A stretch of DNA of 6,939 bases from Porphyromonadaceae bacterium UBA4702 (GTDB taxonomy: Bacteria > Bacteroidota > Bacteroidia > Bacteroidales > Muribaculaceae): NCBI GenBank assembly GCA_002404675.1, contig DHKE01000001.1, positions 63,790 through 70,728 of the forward strand, in the 5' to 3' direction. The notes beneath the pieces were generated by a model. It ran no database searches. It was not told where the DNA came from and saw only the letters and a program-made list of their open reading frames with translations. Position 1 is the stretch's first letter. Each line of letters starts with the position of its first letter. Below are positions 1 through 6,806 of the stretch, piece after piece. A program made the position numbers and the translations under genes.

Positions 1-830
1 ATCATGTTGTTGTGCATCCAGTATCGCACGGCCTCGTGGCCCTGGGCGGCGACGCTCTGCGCTATCTCGCACTCGTGGTGGGGAAACATCAGGTCCATGC
101 CTCCGCCGTGTATGTCGAATGTTTCGCCCAGGTATTTCGTCCCCATTACCGAGCACTCGAGGTGCCAGCCGGGGAAGCCCTCGCTCCAGGGCGACGGCCA
201 GTGCATGATGTGCTCGGGGCTTGCCTTTTTCCAGAGGGCGAAATCGAGGGGGCAGCGTTTCTCGTCCTGTCCGTCGAGTTCGCGCGTGGTGCTGAGCAGG
301 TCGTCTATGTTGCGGCCCGACAGCTTGCCGTAGGGGTGGATGGCGTTGTATTTGCGCACATCGAAGTATACAGAGCCGCAGCTCTCGTATGCGAAGCCCG
401 CGTCGAGGATTTTCTTGATGTACTCGATCTGCTCGATGATGTGGCCGGAAGCGTGAGGCTCGATGCTGGGCGGCAGCACGTTGAGAGCCTCCATGTCGCG
501 GTGGTAGCGGTTCAGGTACATCTGCACCACCTCCATAGGCTCGAGCTGCTCGATGCGAGCCTTCTTTGCCACCTTGTCCTCGCCCGAGTCCGCGTCATGC
601 TCGAGGTGTCCCACGTCGGTGATGTTGCGCACATATCTGACCTTGTACCCCAGGTGCTTCAGGTAACGGAACAGGATGTCGAAAGTCACGGCCGGGCGGG
701 CGTGACCCAGATGGGCGTCGCCGTATACTGTCGGGCCGCAGACATACATGCCTACGTGTCCAGGGTGAATGGGCTTGAACGGCTGCTTGGCGCGGGCCAG
801 CGAATTGTAGATGGTCAGATTGTGTTCCAC
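1..830 (-). CDS. cysS: Cysteinyl-tRNA synthetase, N-terminal 276 residues (truncated by window edge)
   Basis: CysRS is the cytoplasmic class I enzyme that charges tRNA-Cys with cysteine using ATP. The visible part covers most of the Rossmann catalytic domain. The class I HIGH signature is HLGH at residues 40-43. The zinc ligands expected from the E. coli enzyme are all present: Cys31, Cys226, His251 and Glu255. Other family-typical stretches are [19 protein letters not shown] (28-46), [12 protein letters not shown] (69-80) and [10 protein letters not shown] (238-247). The KMSKS loop and the anticodon-binding region lie beyond the left edge; family members are about 490 residues, so a bit over half is shown. 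I chose the GTG at 830-828 as start because it gives MEHNLTIYN, matching the usual Bacteroides N-terminus; the next in-frame ATG (residue 28) would remove catalytic residues. It lies 85 bp downstream of the DUF3467 gene on the same strand, with a hairpin between them. I see no good promoter of its own. Confidence 0.97.
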   Translation of the reverse strand, partial: MEHNLTIYNSLARAKQPFKPIHPGHVGMYVCGPTVYGDAHLGHARPAVTFDILFRYLKHLGYKVRYVRNITDVGHLEHDADSGEDKVAKKARIEQLEPMEVVQMYLNRYHRDMEALNVLPPSIEPHASGHIIEQIEYIKKILDAGFAYESCGSVYFDVRKYNAIHPYGKLSGRNIDDLLSTTRELDGQDEKRCPLDFALWKKASPEHIMHWPSPWSEGFPGWHLECSVMGTKYLGETFDIHGGGMDLMFPHHECEIAQSVAAQGHEAVRYWMHNNM

Positions 831-861
831 GGTCAGTGAGGATAAAGGGGTTGAAAATCTG

Positions 862-895
862 CCGGTGCGCAGACGGCGTGCCGCCGGCGCACCGG
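862..895 (-). terminator. GC-rich hairpin between the DUF3467 gene and cysS; possible terminator or attenuator
   Basis: Arms CCGGTGCGC (862-870) and GCGCACCGG (887-895) pair perfectly over 9 bp. Inside them, CGGCG (874-878) and CGCCG (882-886) add 5 bp around a TGC loop, with only AGA unpaired. On the minus strand the stem is followed within a few bases by ATTTTC, a short T run, so it could end the DUF3467 transcript or partly attenuate read-through into cysS. The T run is weak, so function is uncertain. Its centre contains CGGCGTGCCG, which also occurs at 6864-6873 in the repeat element at the right edge. Confidence 0.5.
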
Positions 896-915
896 GCGTT
901 TATCGGTAGGTTTGA

Positions 916-1200
916 TTAGTTTGCGTTGGGGTTGCCGTTAGTGCGGGGCTTGATTTCGCCGAATGTAGTCTCGTACTTCTTCACGTTGTCCGAGAGGGCA
1001 AAAAGGAGCTGCTTGGCGTTTTCCGGGGTCATCATCACGCGGCTTACCACGGGAGCCTGAGGCATGCCGGGGGCGGCAAAGATGAAGTCGATGAGGAACT
1101 CGTTGGGCCCGTGACCGATCATGGCGAGGTTGCTGTATTTGCCGTCAGCCACTTCGGGACGGAGCTGGATCTGGAGCTTTTGTTCTTTGTTGTTTTCCAT
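916..1200 (-). CDS. DUF3467 domain-containing small protein
   Basis: This 94-residue protein matches the DUF3467 family, which is widespread in Bacteroidota and has no established biochemical role that I know of. It is predicted to be cytoplasmic, with no signal peptide or membrane segment. The family core runs from about residue 8 to 82: a start rich in Gln and Lys, then a YSNLAMIGHGPNEFLIDF stretch (22-39), a Pro-rich turn (44-50), SRVMMTPENAKQLLFAL (53-69) and a C-terminal helix to about residue 82. The last dozen residues are polar, rich in Asn and Pro, and probably disordered. The ATG at 1200-1198 is the natural start: it lies about 45 nt downstream of a predicted promoter and is preceded by an A-rich leader. 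cysS follows on the same strand across 85 bp and may share its transcript if the intervening hairpin is leaky. Confidence 0.9.
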   Translation of the reverse strand: MENNKEQKLQIQLRPEVADGKYSNLAMIGHGPNEFLIDFIFAAPGMPQAPVVSRVMMTPENAKQLLFALSDNVKKYETTFGEIKPRTNGNPNAN

Positions 1201-1251
1201 TTTGATAGTTTGTTGTCGGCGTTAGCCGGGGTGTTACTTTGTTTGCAGGTG

Positions 1252-1283
1252 CGAAGATAGTCAAAATCCGCGACCCCCGCAAA
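1252..1283 (-). promoter_or_regulatory. Bacteroidota sigma-ABfr-type promoter for the DUF3467 gene
   Basis: Read on the minus strand, a -33 box TTTG (1283-1280) is followed after exactly 20 bp by TATCTTCG (1259-1252), close to the Bacteroidota -7 consensus TAnnTTTG. The expected spacing is 19-21 bp. Transcription should begin near 1246, giving a leader of about 45 nt before the ATG at 1200. Confidence 0.72.
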
Positions 1284-1371
1284 TAAAAATCGTGTGACCA
1301 CGCCTAATCTTGCCCGCAAATGGGCGTTGCAGATCTGTTGTTTTTGCTCGATAAAGACCCCGCTGCCGATG

Positions 1372-1471
1372 TGACAAGCCAGGGACACGGCACGCTACAT
1401 TGCTCGCTGAGAGAACCTTATTTATTGAGAAACAACGTATTGAGTGCGTCGTGCCGTGTCCCTGTTTGTCA
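1372..1471. repeat. Paired palindromic repeat element (BIME-like), copy 1
   Basis: Two 14-base arms, AGGGACACGGCACG (1381-1394) and CGTGCCGTGTCCCT (1450-1463), are perfect inverted copies separated by 55 bp of more AT-rich sequence. A second outer pair, TGACAA (1372-1377) and its complement (1466-1471), extends the symmetry with a small bulge. The element starts 10 bases beyond the rsh stop codon. The core 11-mer GACACGGCACG occurs in both arms and again twice in the element at the right edge. There is no coding potential and no T run, so it looks like a dispersed extragenic palindrome rather than a simple terminator, though its transcript could protect or define the 3' end of the rsh mRNA. 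Confidence 0.75.
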
Positions 1472-1481
1472 ATGCTGCGGG

Positions 1482-3365
1482 TCAGGGCTGGGCGCTCATG
1501 ATGCGTTTCACCTCGTCCACACCGTTTATGGCGCGGATGTGGCTGATGATGTGCTGCAGCTCGTCAAATGAGTGCACAGACAGGGTGATGTGGCAGTCCA
1601 CGATGCCGTCGGTGGTCTCGGTGTTGAACGAGTGCATGGTCAGGTGCAGCGTGTCGGTGATGCACGTCACCATGTCGATGAACAGGTGGTAGCGGTCCAC
1701 GGCGCGGATGTACAGGTGTACGGGATAGAGCGTCTCGTCGGCGTCAAAGTTGACCGACACGATGTTCTCGCCATGCTGCGACGACAGCTTTATCGCCACG
1801 GCGCAGTCGCGTTTGTGGACGGTCATTATGCCGTCGGGGTTGTCGCTGTTCTTGTAGCCGATGACCTCCTCGCCGGGTATGGGGTGACAGACGGGGCAGC
1901 GGTCGAATTTCGGGCGTGCGCTGTGCGCCAGCCATGCCTTTATGGCCTTGCGGGCGTGGTATGTCACGGCGTGGTTGAGCCAGTCGTGCTGCGGGTGGCA
2001 GTGTGCGTCGGTGAATATCTCCACCACGTCGCCACGGTGCAGCCGCGCCTTGATAGAGGCAAGCTGCCCGTTGATGCGAGCGTATTGCGCATGTTCCCCC
2101 AGCTCTGTGTGTATTTCGTATGCCAGGTCCAGCACGCACGCCTTCTGCGGCAGTATGACGGGGCGGCCGTGTGGGGTGAACGCCATGATGTCGTCGTTGT
2201 AGAACGAGGCGACGACATTGTCGATGAAGTCCTCCGAGGGGGTGTTGTTGATTTCACGCAGCACGTCGCGGAACTTCTCTATCCACCTCCGCACATTGTC
2301 CACATGGCCGTCGCCGAGGCAGCCCACCTGCGACTCGTGCACCATCCTTTCGGAGCTGATGTGTATCTCCTGCCAGCGGCCGAAGTCGGCGAGCAGTTTG
2401 AGGTGGAAACTCTGGTATCCGTTCTCCTTGGGCGAGTCTATGTAGTTGGCTATCTCGCCAGGCTTTTCCTTGAACCGGTCAGTGAGGAGCGAGTATATCT
2501 GCAGAGTCCGCTGCTTTTCGGTCATCCCCTCGGGCGTGCGGAATATTATCTCGGTGAAATGGCGGTATTTGAGGTGGTGGAAGTCCTCGCCGTGCTTCTT
2601 CATCATGCGCCACAGGCTGTACGGGCGGCGGTATTCCACTTTTACCTCCACGTCGATGCCGTTGTCGGCGAGGTGCTGTCGCACTTGCTGCGAGAATTTC
2701 GCGAGCCTCTCGCGCTGGAACTCATGGTCTCGGTCGATGAGGTCTGTTATCTCCTCGTATTCATGCGGGCAGCGGAAGCGGAAGCTGAGGTTCTCCAGCT
2801 CGGTCTTGATGTTGTACAGCCCGAGGCGTGTGGCGAGGGGGGCATAGAAATAGTCGGTTTCTCCGGCTATTTTCATCTGCTTGTCGGGCGGCATTGAGGC
2901 GAGGGTGCGCATATTGTGCAGCCGGTCGGCAAGCTTGACCATTATAGGGCGCACGTCGCGGCGCATCGCGTCGAGCATCTGCTTGAAGTTGTCCACCTGC
3001 TTGGACATCTCGTACTTCTTCTTCTTGCTCTTGGTGACTGCGCCGACCAGGAATGCCACGTCAGAGCCGAAACGCTTCTCTATCTCATGTATGGAATGAG
3101 GGGTGTCTTCTACCACGTCATGCAGGAACGCCGCTATGACGCAGTTGACGTCGAGCTGAAGCTCCCGGGCTGCTATCGTCGCGACCGCGATAGGGTGCAG
3201 TATATACGGCTCGCCGGTCTTGCGCCGCTGCGGAGCGTGCGCGTCGCGTGCCATCTCGAAGGCGTCGCGCAGCCGCTGCATGTCGGCTTCAGATGTCCGG
3301 GGCTGCATGACGGCGAAAACCTCTTCGGCGCGTTGCTGTATGAGTTTGGTGTAGTCTGTTTCCAT
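1482..3365 (-). CDS. rsh: RelA/SpoT-family (p)ppGpp hydrolase with degenerate synthetase domain
   Basis: This is a 627-residue long RSH protein, shorter than the usual 700-750, which controls the alarmone (p)ppGpp in the cytoplasm. Domain order: HD hydrolase (about 30-190), synthetase-like (about 235-345), TGS (about 391-453), a Cys/His segment (CPVCHPIPGEEVIGY, 490-504, with His517 and Cys521) and a C-terminal ACT domain (about 546-624). The hydrolase site looks complete: His57, His82-Asp83, Glu86-Asp87 and LADRLHN (145-151). The synthetase part keeps SPKENGYQSFH (311-321) and Glu333, but the GRPK-type loop reads VEYR (243-246), the catalytic Asp of the usual YDxIAIR motif is Thr271, and EIQIRT has become EIHISS (333-338). 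I infer hydrolase-dominant, SpoT-like activity. The ATG at 3365 is chosen because homology begins there and a promoter lies about 60 bp upstream; the open frame further upstream is antisense to the neighbouring gene. Confidence 0.93.
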   Translation of the reverse strand: METDYTKLIQQRAEEVFAVMQPRTSEADMQRLRDAFEMARDAHAPQRRKTGEPYILHPIAVATIAARELQLDVNCVIAAFLHDVVEDTPHSIHEIEKRFGSDVAFLVGAVTKSKKKKYEMSKQVDNFKQMLDAMRRDVRPIMVKLADRLHNMRTLASMPPDKQMKIAGETDYFYAPLATRLGLYNIKTELENLSFRFRCPHEYEEITDLIDRDHEFQRERLAKFSQQVRQHLADNGIDVEVKVEYRRPYSLWRMMKKHGEDFHHLKYRHFTEIIFRTPEGMTEKQRTLQIYSLLTDRFKEKPGEIANYIDSPKENGYQSFHLKLLADFGRWQEIHISSERMVHESQVGCLGDGHVDNVRRWIEKFRDVLREINNTPSEDFIDNVVASFYNDDIMAFTPHGRPVILPQKACVLDLAYEIHTELGEHAQYARINGQLASIKARLHRGDVVEIFTDAHCHPQHDWLNHAVTYHARKAIKAWLAHSARPKFDRCPVCHPIPGEEVIGYKNSDNPDGIMTVHKRDCAVAIKLSSQHGENIVSVNFDADETLYPVHLYIRAVDRYHLFIDMVTCITDTLHLTMHSFNTETTDGIVDCHITLSVHSFDELQHIISHIRAINGVDEVKRIMSAQP

Positions 3366-3403
3366 ATCAAGTGGAGAGTTATATTGTTTGATGCTGTCCG
3401 TAC

Positions 3404-3419
3404 ACGGGATAATTCCCGT
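3404..3419. promoter_or_regulatory. Short palindrome at the predicted start of the rsh transcript
   Basis: ACGGGA (3404-3409) and TCCCGT (3414-3419) form 6-bp inverted arms around TAAT. It lies just downstream of the predicted -7 box of the rsh promoter, so the hairpin would sit at the extreme 5' end of the mRNA, or the site could be an operator overlapping the start point. There is no direct evidence of function. Confidence 0.35.
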
Positions 3420-3427
3420 AATCAATA

Positions 3428-3435
3428 CAAAATTA
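3428..3435 (-). promoter_or_regulatory. Bacteroidota -7 box for rsh
   Basis: On the minus strand the bases read TAATTTTG, a perfect match to TAnnTTTG, 62 bp upstream of the chosen ATG. No good TTTG lies 19-21 bp further upstream; only weak matches such as TGCG occur there, so the -33 element is poor. The strong -7 match and its place in a divergent intergenic region support a promoter, possibly one that needs an activator. Confidence 0.55.
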
Positions 3436-3509
3436 CGAATTATCCTCGAAAAAACGCATGGTGGCTGCGCAAATATTTCGGTTTTCGGGCTGCTGCCGGG
3501 GCGGCGGAG

Positions 3510-3541
3510 GTTGTGCTGTCGCGGAAAAATCATTAATTTTG
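3510..3541 (+). promoter_or_regulatory. Bacteroidota promoter abutting the nucleotidyltransferase start codon
   Basis: GTTG (3510-3513, one mismatch to TTTG) is followed after 20 bp by TAATTTTG (3534-3541), a perfect -7 box. The ATG of the next gene begins only 4 bases after the box, so transcription would start at or within a few bases of the start codon. A transcript from this promoter would have no 5' leader. Confidence 0.62.
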
Positions 3542-3545
3542 CAAT

Positions 3546-4592
3546 ATGATTGACAGTGTGAATGTTAGTGTGGAGCAGCACACGCTGCCGCGCGAGGCGA
3601 GCATACGCGAGGCTCTGCGGCGGCTGAACATGCTGCCTGGAAGCCGCATGACGCTTTTCGTGACCGACAGCGAGGGGCGAGCCCTGGGGTCGCTGACTGA
3701 CGGCGACATACGCCGTGCGCTGCTGCGCAGCGTGGATACCGGCGAGAGTTGCGCTGAGGCCATGCACACGGATTTCCGCCGTCTGGGCGAGGGCGATGAC
3801 CTGTTTGAGGGTGTCGCGAGGCTGCGCCCGAGCGGCATAAACCCCGTTCCGGTGGTTGACAGCGAGGGGCGGATTGTCCGGATTCTCGACCTGTCGCGTG
3901 TATGCGCCATGCTGCCGCTGACTGCCGTGCTTATGGCCGGAGGCCGAGGCGAGAGGCTGCGCCCGCTGACCCTCGAAACCCCGAAGCCGCTGCTGAAAAT
4001 CGGCGGGAAACCGATAATCGACTACAACGTTGACGCGCTGATGCGCAACGGCGTGGAGGACATATTTGTTACTGTGAATTATCTCAAGGAGCAGATTATA
4101 AGCCATTTCGACGAGCGCGGCGACGGCGTGCGCTGCATCGCCGAGCAGAAGCGTACCGGCACATTCGGCTCGCTGTCGCTTGTGCCGCGTCCGCGTCACG
4201 AGAATGTGCTGGTGATGAACTCCGACTTGCTGACCGACATCAGCTTCGAGGCCATGTACCGCCGCCATGTGGAGACCTGTGCCGCGCTGACCATGGCTGT
4301 AGTGCCGTACAACGTCAGTGTGCCGTTTGCCATAATCGACACCGTGGGCGACGCGGTCACCGGGCTGCGCGAGAAGCCGGTCTACAACTATTTCGCCAAC
4401 GCCGGCGTGTACATGCTCCGCAGCGAACTGCTGTCGCGCATTGCCCCCGACTCATACCTCGACGCTCCCGACTTCATCGAGCAGCTGATAGCCGACGGGC
4501 TGAAGGTGTCCTACTTCCCAATCGACGGCACGTGGATAGACATCGGTTCGCCCGAAGATTTCGCACGCGCCCAGCAGCACGCGGCCTTCTGA
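3546..4592 (+). CDS. Sugar-1-phosphate nucleotidyltransferase with N-terminal CBS pair
   Basis: This 348-residue cytoplasmic protein should transfer a nucleoside monophosphate from an NTP to a sugar 1-phosphate, making an activated sugar for surface glycans. Residues about 5-118 form a CBS pair, including [14 protein letters not shown] (47-60) and a second unit ending at [10 protein letters not shown] (110-119). Residues about 125-343 are the transferase: [14 protein letters not shown] (129-142) and PKPLL (146-150) form the nucleotide-binding signature, NSDLL (225-229) supplies the metal-binding Asp227, EKP is at 276-278, NAGVYML at 285-291, and [12 protein letters not shown] (328-339) closes the domain. 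This architecture matches PtmE-type glucosamine-1-phosphate guanylyltransferases and HddC-like heptose enzymes, but neither the base nor the sugar can be fixed from sequence. No other glycan genes are nearby. The start at 3546 fits the usual CBS N-terminus even though it leaves almost no leader. Confidence 0.9.
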   Translation: MIDSVNVSVEQHTLPREASIREALRRLNMLPGSRMTLFVTDSEGRALGSLTDGDIRRALLRSVDTGESCAEAMHTDFRRLGEGDDLFEGVARLRPSGINPVPVVDSEGRIVRILDLSRVCAMLPLTAVLMAGGRGERLRPLTLETPKPLLKIGGKPIIDYNVDALMRNGVEDIFVTVNYLKEQIISHFDERGDGVRCIAEQKRTGTFGSLSLVPRPRHENVLVMNSDLLTDISFEAMYRRHVETCAALTMAVVPYNVSVPFAIIDTVGDAVTGLREKPVYNYFANAGVYMLRSELLSRIAPDSYLDAPDFIEQLIADGLKVSYFPIDGTWIDIGSPEDFARAQQHAAF

Positions 4593-4681
4593 CCCCGAAA
4601 ACGCCGAATAACCGTGTCGGAGCTTGCATCGCCGGTGACGGCTTTCATTCACACAGCATAAACCCATTAAATGAACTACCA

Positions 4682-5854
4682 ATGGCAGAATCCAACTTTA
4701 TAGACTATGTAAAAATCCTGTGCCGCTCGGGCAAGGGAGGCGCGGGGTCGCGCCACTTCCACCGCGCCAAGTATGTCCCCAAGGGCGGGCCTGACGGCGG
4801 CGACGGCGGCCGAGGCGGACACATCTTCCTGCGCGGCAACCGCAACCTGTGGACGCTGCTCCACCTCCGTTACCAGCGGCATATATTCGCCACCAACGGC
4901 GAGAGCGGCGGCGCGGGCCGTTCATTCGGACGCGACGGCGAGGACCGTGTAATCGAGGTGCCTATAGGCACGACTGTGTTTGACGCTGACACCGGCGAGT
5001 TCCTCTGTGAAGTGGTCGAGGACGGGCAGGAGGTCAAGCTGCTGCGCGGCGGCAAGGGCGGTCTGGGCAACTGCCATTTCGCCACTGCGGCCAACCGTGC
5101 GCCGCGATATGCGCAGCCCGGACAGCCGGCGATAGAGAAGGCTGTGGTGCTTGAACTGAAACTCCTCGGCGACGTGGGTCTCGTGGGCTTCCCCAATGCC
5201 GGCAAGTCTACGCTCCTCTCCGCCATTTCGGCGGCTCGCCCCAAAATAGCCGACTATCCGTTCACCACCATGGAACCGAGCCTCGGCATCGTCAGCTACC
5301 GCGACGGCAAGTCATTTGTGATGGCAGACATCCCCGGCATCATCGAGGGCGCGAGCGAGGGCCGCGGACTCGGGCTGCGTTTCTTGCGCCACATAGAGCG
5401 CAACGCCGTGCTGCTATTCATGGTCTCTGCCGACACGGCGAGCATCAAGGACGACTATCAGGTGCTGCTGCGCGAGCTGCGCGAGTTCAACCCCGAGCTC
5501 AACGACAAGAGCCGCGTTCTGGCGGTGACGAAATCCGACCTGCTCGACGACGAGTTGCGCGAGGCTCTGTCGCAGGAACTCCCCGACGACCTCCCCGTGC
5601 TGTTCATCTCCTCTGTCACCGGCGACGGCCTGACCGAGCTGAAAGACCTGCTGTGGCGCGAGATCAATTCCGAGCAGAACATGGTGGCTTCGACCATTAC
5701 CCACCGCCCGCTCGACGTGCGCCACCGCGTCCAGGAGGAAGACGAGTTCATATTCGAGACCGAAGAGACGGACGTCGACGACATGGCGGACATGACTGAC
5801 GAGGACTGGAACGACGAGTTCTGGCAGGAGGAATCATCGGTCAATCCCGACTGA
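4682..5854 (+). CDS. obg: Obg/CgtA-family ribosome-assembly GTPase
   Basis: Obg is an essential GTPase that acts in large ribosomal subunit maturation and, in several bacteria, senses GTP and ppGpp. The 390-residue product has the glycine-rich Obg fold at about 4-160, with the typical repeats SGKGGAGS (16-23), [13 protein letters not shown] (34-46) and RGGKGGLGN (122-130). The G domain follows: G1 GFPNAGKST (169-177), switch region YPFTT (192-196), G3 DIPG (216-219), G4 TKSD (283-286) and G5 SS (310-311). After about residue 335 there is a short tail rich in Asp and Glu instead of the OCT domain found in many Firmicutes. The ATG at 4682 gives the canonical start [12 protein letters not shown]; the open frame extends further upstream but overlaps the preceding gene. 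It lies 89 bp after the nucleotidyltransferase with no clear promoter, so it may be read from upstream. Confidence 0.97.
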   Translation: MAESNFIDYVKILCRSGKGGAGSRHFHRAKYVPKGGPDGGDGGRGGHIFLRGNRNLWTLLHLRYQRHIFATNGESGGAGRSFGRDGEDRVIEVPIGTTVFDADTGEFLCEVVEDGQEVKLLRGGKGGLGNCHFATAANRAPRYAQPGQPAIEKAVVLELKLLGDVGLVGFPNAGKSTLLSAISAARPKIADYPFTTMEPSLGIVSYRDGKSFVMADIPGIIEGASEGRGLGLRFLRHIERNAVLLFMVSADTASIKDDYQVLLRELREFNPELNDKSRVLAVTKSDLLDDELREALSQELPDDLPVLFISSVTGDGLTELKDLLWREINSEQNMVASTITHRPLDVRHRVQEEDEFIFETEETDVDDMADMTDEDWNDEFWQEESSVNPD

Positions 5855-5888
5855 AACTATACGACAAACACTCAACACATATATAATT

Positions 5889-6788
5889 ATGAAACGAATA
5901 ATACTGGCGCTGGCGGCTGTCGTTATGGCATGCTCAATGCCCGCCAATGCATTCAAGCTTTCCGACCTGCTGGCCGGACTGAGCGGAAACACCGTGACTG
6001 ACTTCATCGAGGGTGTGTTCTCCACCTCCGACATAACCGTCGCCGACATGGCCGGCGAGTGGACTGTTGACGGCTCTGCCGTCGCGTTCCAGAGCGAGAA
6101 TTTCCTCAAGAAAGCCGGCGGCGTGGCTGCCGCCACCGCTGCCAAGGAGAAGCTCGACCCGTACTTCAAGAAATACGGCATGACCGGAGGCGTGTTCACC
6201 ATCGAGACAGACGGCACATTCTCATTCCAGATGAAGCGCATGACCGTCCACGGCACTATCGTCAAGGAACAGGACGGCAACTTCACGTTCCACTTCACTG
6301 CCCTTGGCTCGCTCAACATCGGCAGCATGACCGCATACGTCCAGAAGACTTCGCAGTCGCTCGACATCATGTTTGACGCCTCGCAGCTGAAGTCGATCAT
6401 GAACATCGCTGCCAAGTTCACCGGCAGCAAGCTGGCTTCGGCGGCAGTGAGCATCCTCAACAGCTACGACGGAATGTGCGTCGGCTTCCGCACCCACCGC
6501 ACCGGCAACGCCAAGTCGCAGCAGCAGAACGGCGAAAGCGGCACGACCACGGTCGGCGGCTTCCTCAACGGCCTGTTCGGCGGCAATGCCGGCACTTCCT
6601 CCTCGACCACGGCGACGGACAGCAAGCGTTCCGGCAAGACAGCCACCTCAAAGACACCGACAGCTGCGTCAGAAGGCGGCAACAAGAACACCGGCAATGG
6701 CAAAGGCAACAGCGGCAACAATACAACCGGCGGCTCAATGAGCCTCGAAGACCTGCTCCGCCTCCTTGGCGGCGGCTCCGGCAAGTAA
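5889..6788 (+). CDS. Secreted DUF4923-family protein with low-complexity C-terminal tail
   Basis: This 299-residue protein of unknown function matches the Bacteroidales DUF4923 family. A signal peptide is clear: MKR, a hydrophobic core (4-15), then ANA (19-21) before Phe22, fitting signal peptidase I. Cys15 in VMAC is a poor lipobox, so a lipoprotein is less likely. The family core is about 50-203, including GEWTVDGSAVAF (56-67), the NFLKKAGG helix (71-78), a beta-rich part with GVFTIETDGTFSF (101-113), and a C-terminal helix to NSYDGMCVGF (191-200). Residues about 205-283 are low complexity, rich in Ser, Thr, Gly and Asn, and likely disordered. The last residues, SLEDLLRLLGG (285-295), echo KLSDLLAGLSG (23-33) just after the signal peptide. 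It starts 34 bp after obg, probably in the same transcript, and ends before a terminator. The mature protein should be periplasmic or outer-membrane associated. Confidence 0.85.
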   Translation: MKRIILALAAVVMACSMPANAFKLSDLLAGLSGNTVTDFIEGVFSTSDITVADMAGEWTVDGSAVAFQSENFLKKAGGVAAATAAKEKLDPYFKKYGMTGGVFTIETDGTFSFQMKRMTVHGTIVKEQDGNFTFHFTALGSLNIGSMTAYVQKTSQSLDIMFDASQLKSIMNIAAKFTGSKLASAAVSILNSYDGMCVGFRTHRTGNAKSQQQNGESGTTTVGGFLNGLFGGNAGTSSSTTATDSKRSGKTATSKTPTAASEGGNKNTGNGKGNSGNNTTGGSMSLEDLLRLLGGGSGK

Positions 6789-6806
6789 CCCGCGCAGCGT
6801 GACAGT

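Noticed and set aside
12..839. A 275-codon plus-strand open frame opposite cysS
   Set aside because: Fully antisense to an unmistakable CysRS gene; composition is Val/Ala/Arg-rich and shows no domain.
1312..1325. GCCC-GCAAAT-GGGC inverted repeat
   Set aside because: Four-base arms only; expected by chance in this base composition.
1119..1388. An 89-codon minus-strand frame covering the DUF3467 promoter and 5' end
   Set aside because: It overlaps the DUF3467 gene in another frame, crosses its promoter and a repeat arm, and has no recognisable motif.
1572..2897. A 441-codon open frame on the plus strand across the rsh gene
   Set aside because: It is antisense to rsh in a GC-rich coding region where stop codons on the opposite strand are rare. 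Its translation is rich in Val and Arg with no recognisable family motif.
3366..4268. A 301-codon upstream extension of the rsh reading frame
   Set aside because: The extension runs antisense through the nucleotidyltransferase and through the predicted rsh promoter. RSH homology begins at the ATG at 3365, so the extra frame is accidental openness.
4631..4642. GCCG-GTGA-CGGC mini-hairpin with a GNRA-type loop between the nucleotidyltransferase and obg
   Set aside because: Only 4 bp and followed by a weak TTTC; too short in GC-rich DNA to claim as a terminator or regulator.
4532..4681. A 50-codon upstream extension of obg
   Set aside because: It overlaps the end of the nucleotidyltransferase and has no similarity to Obg; the canonical Obg N-terminus starts at 4682.
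5900..5935. Possible lipobox (VMAC, Cys15) in the DUF4923 protein
   Set aside because: Met at the -2 position is atypical, and a clear ANA signal peptidase I site follows directly, so a soluble secreted form is preferred.
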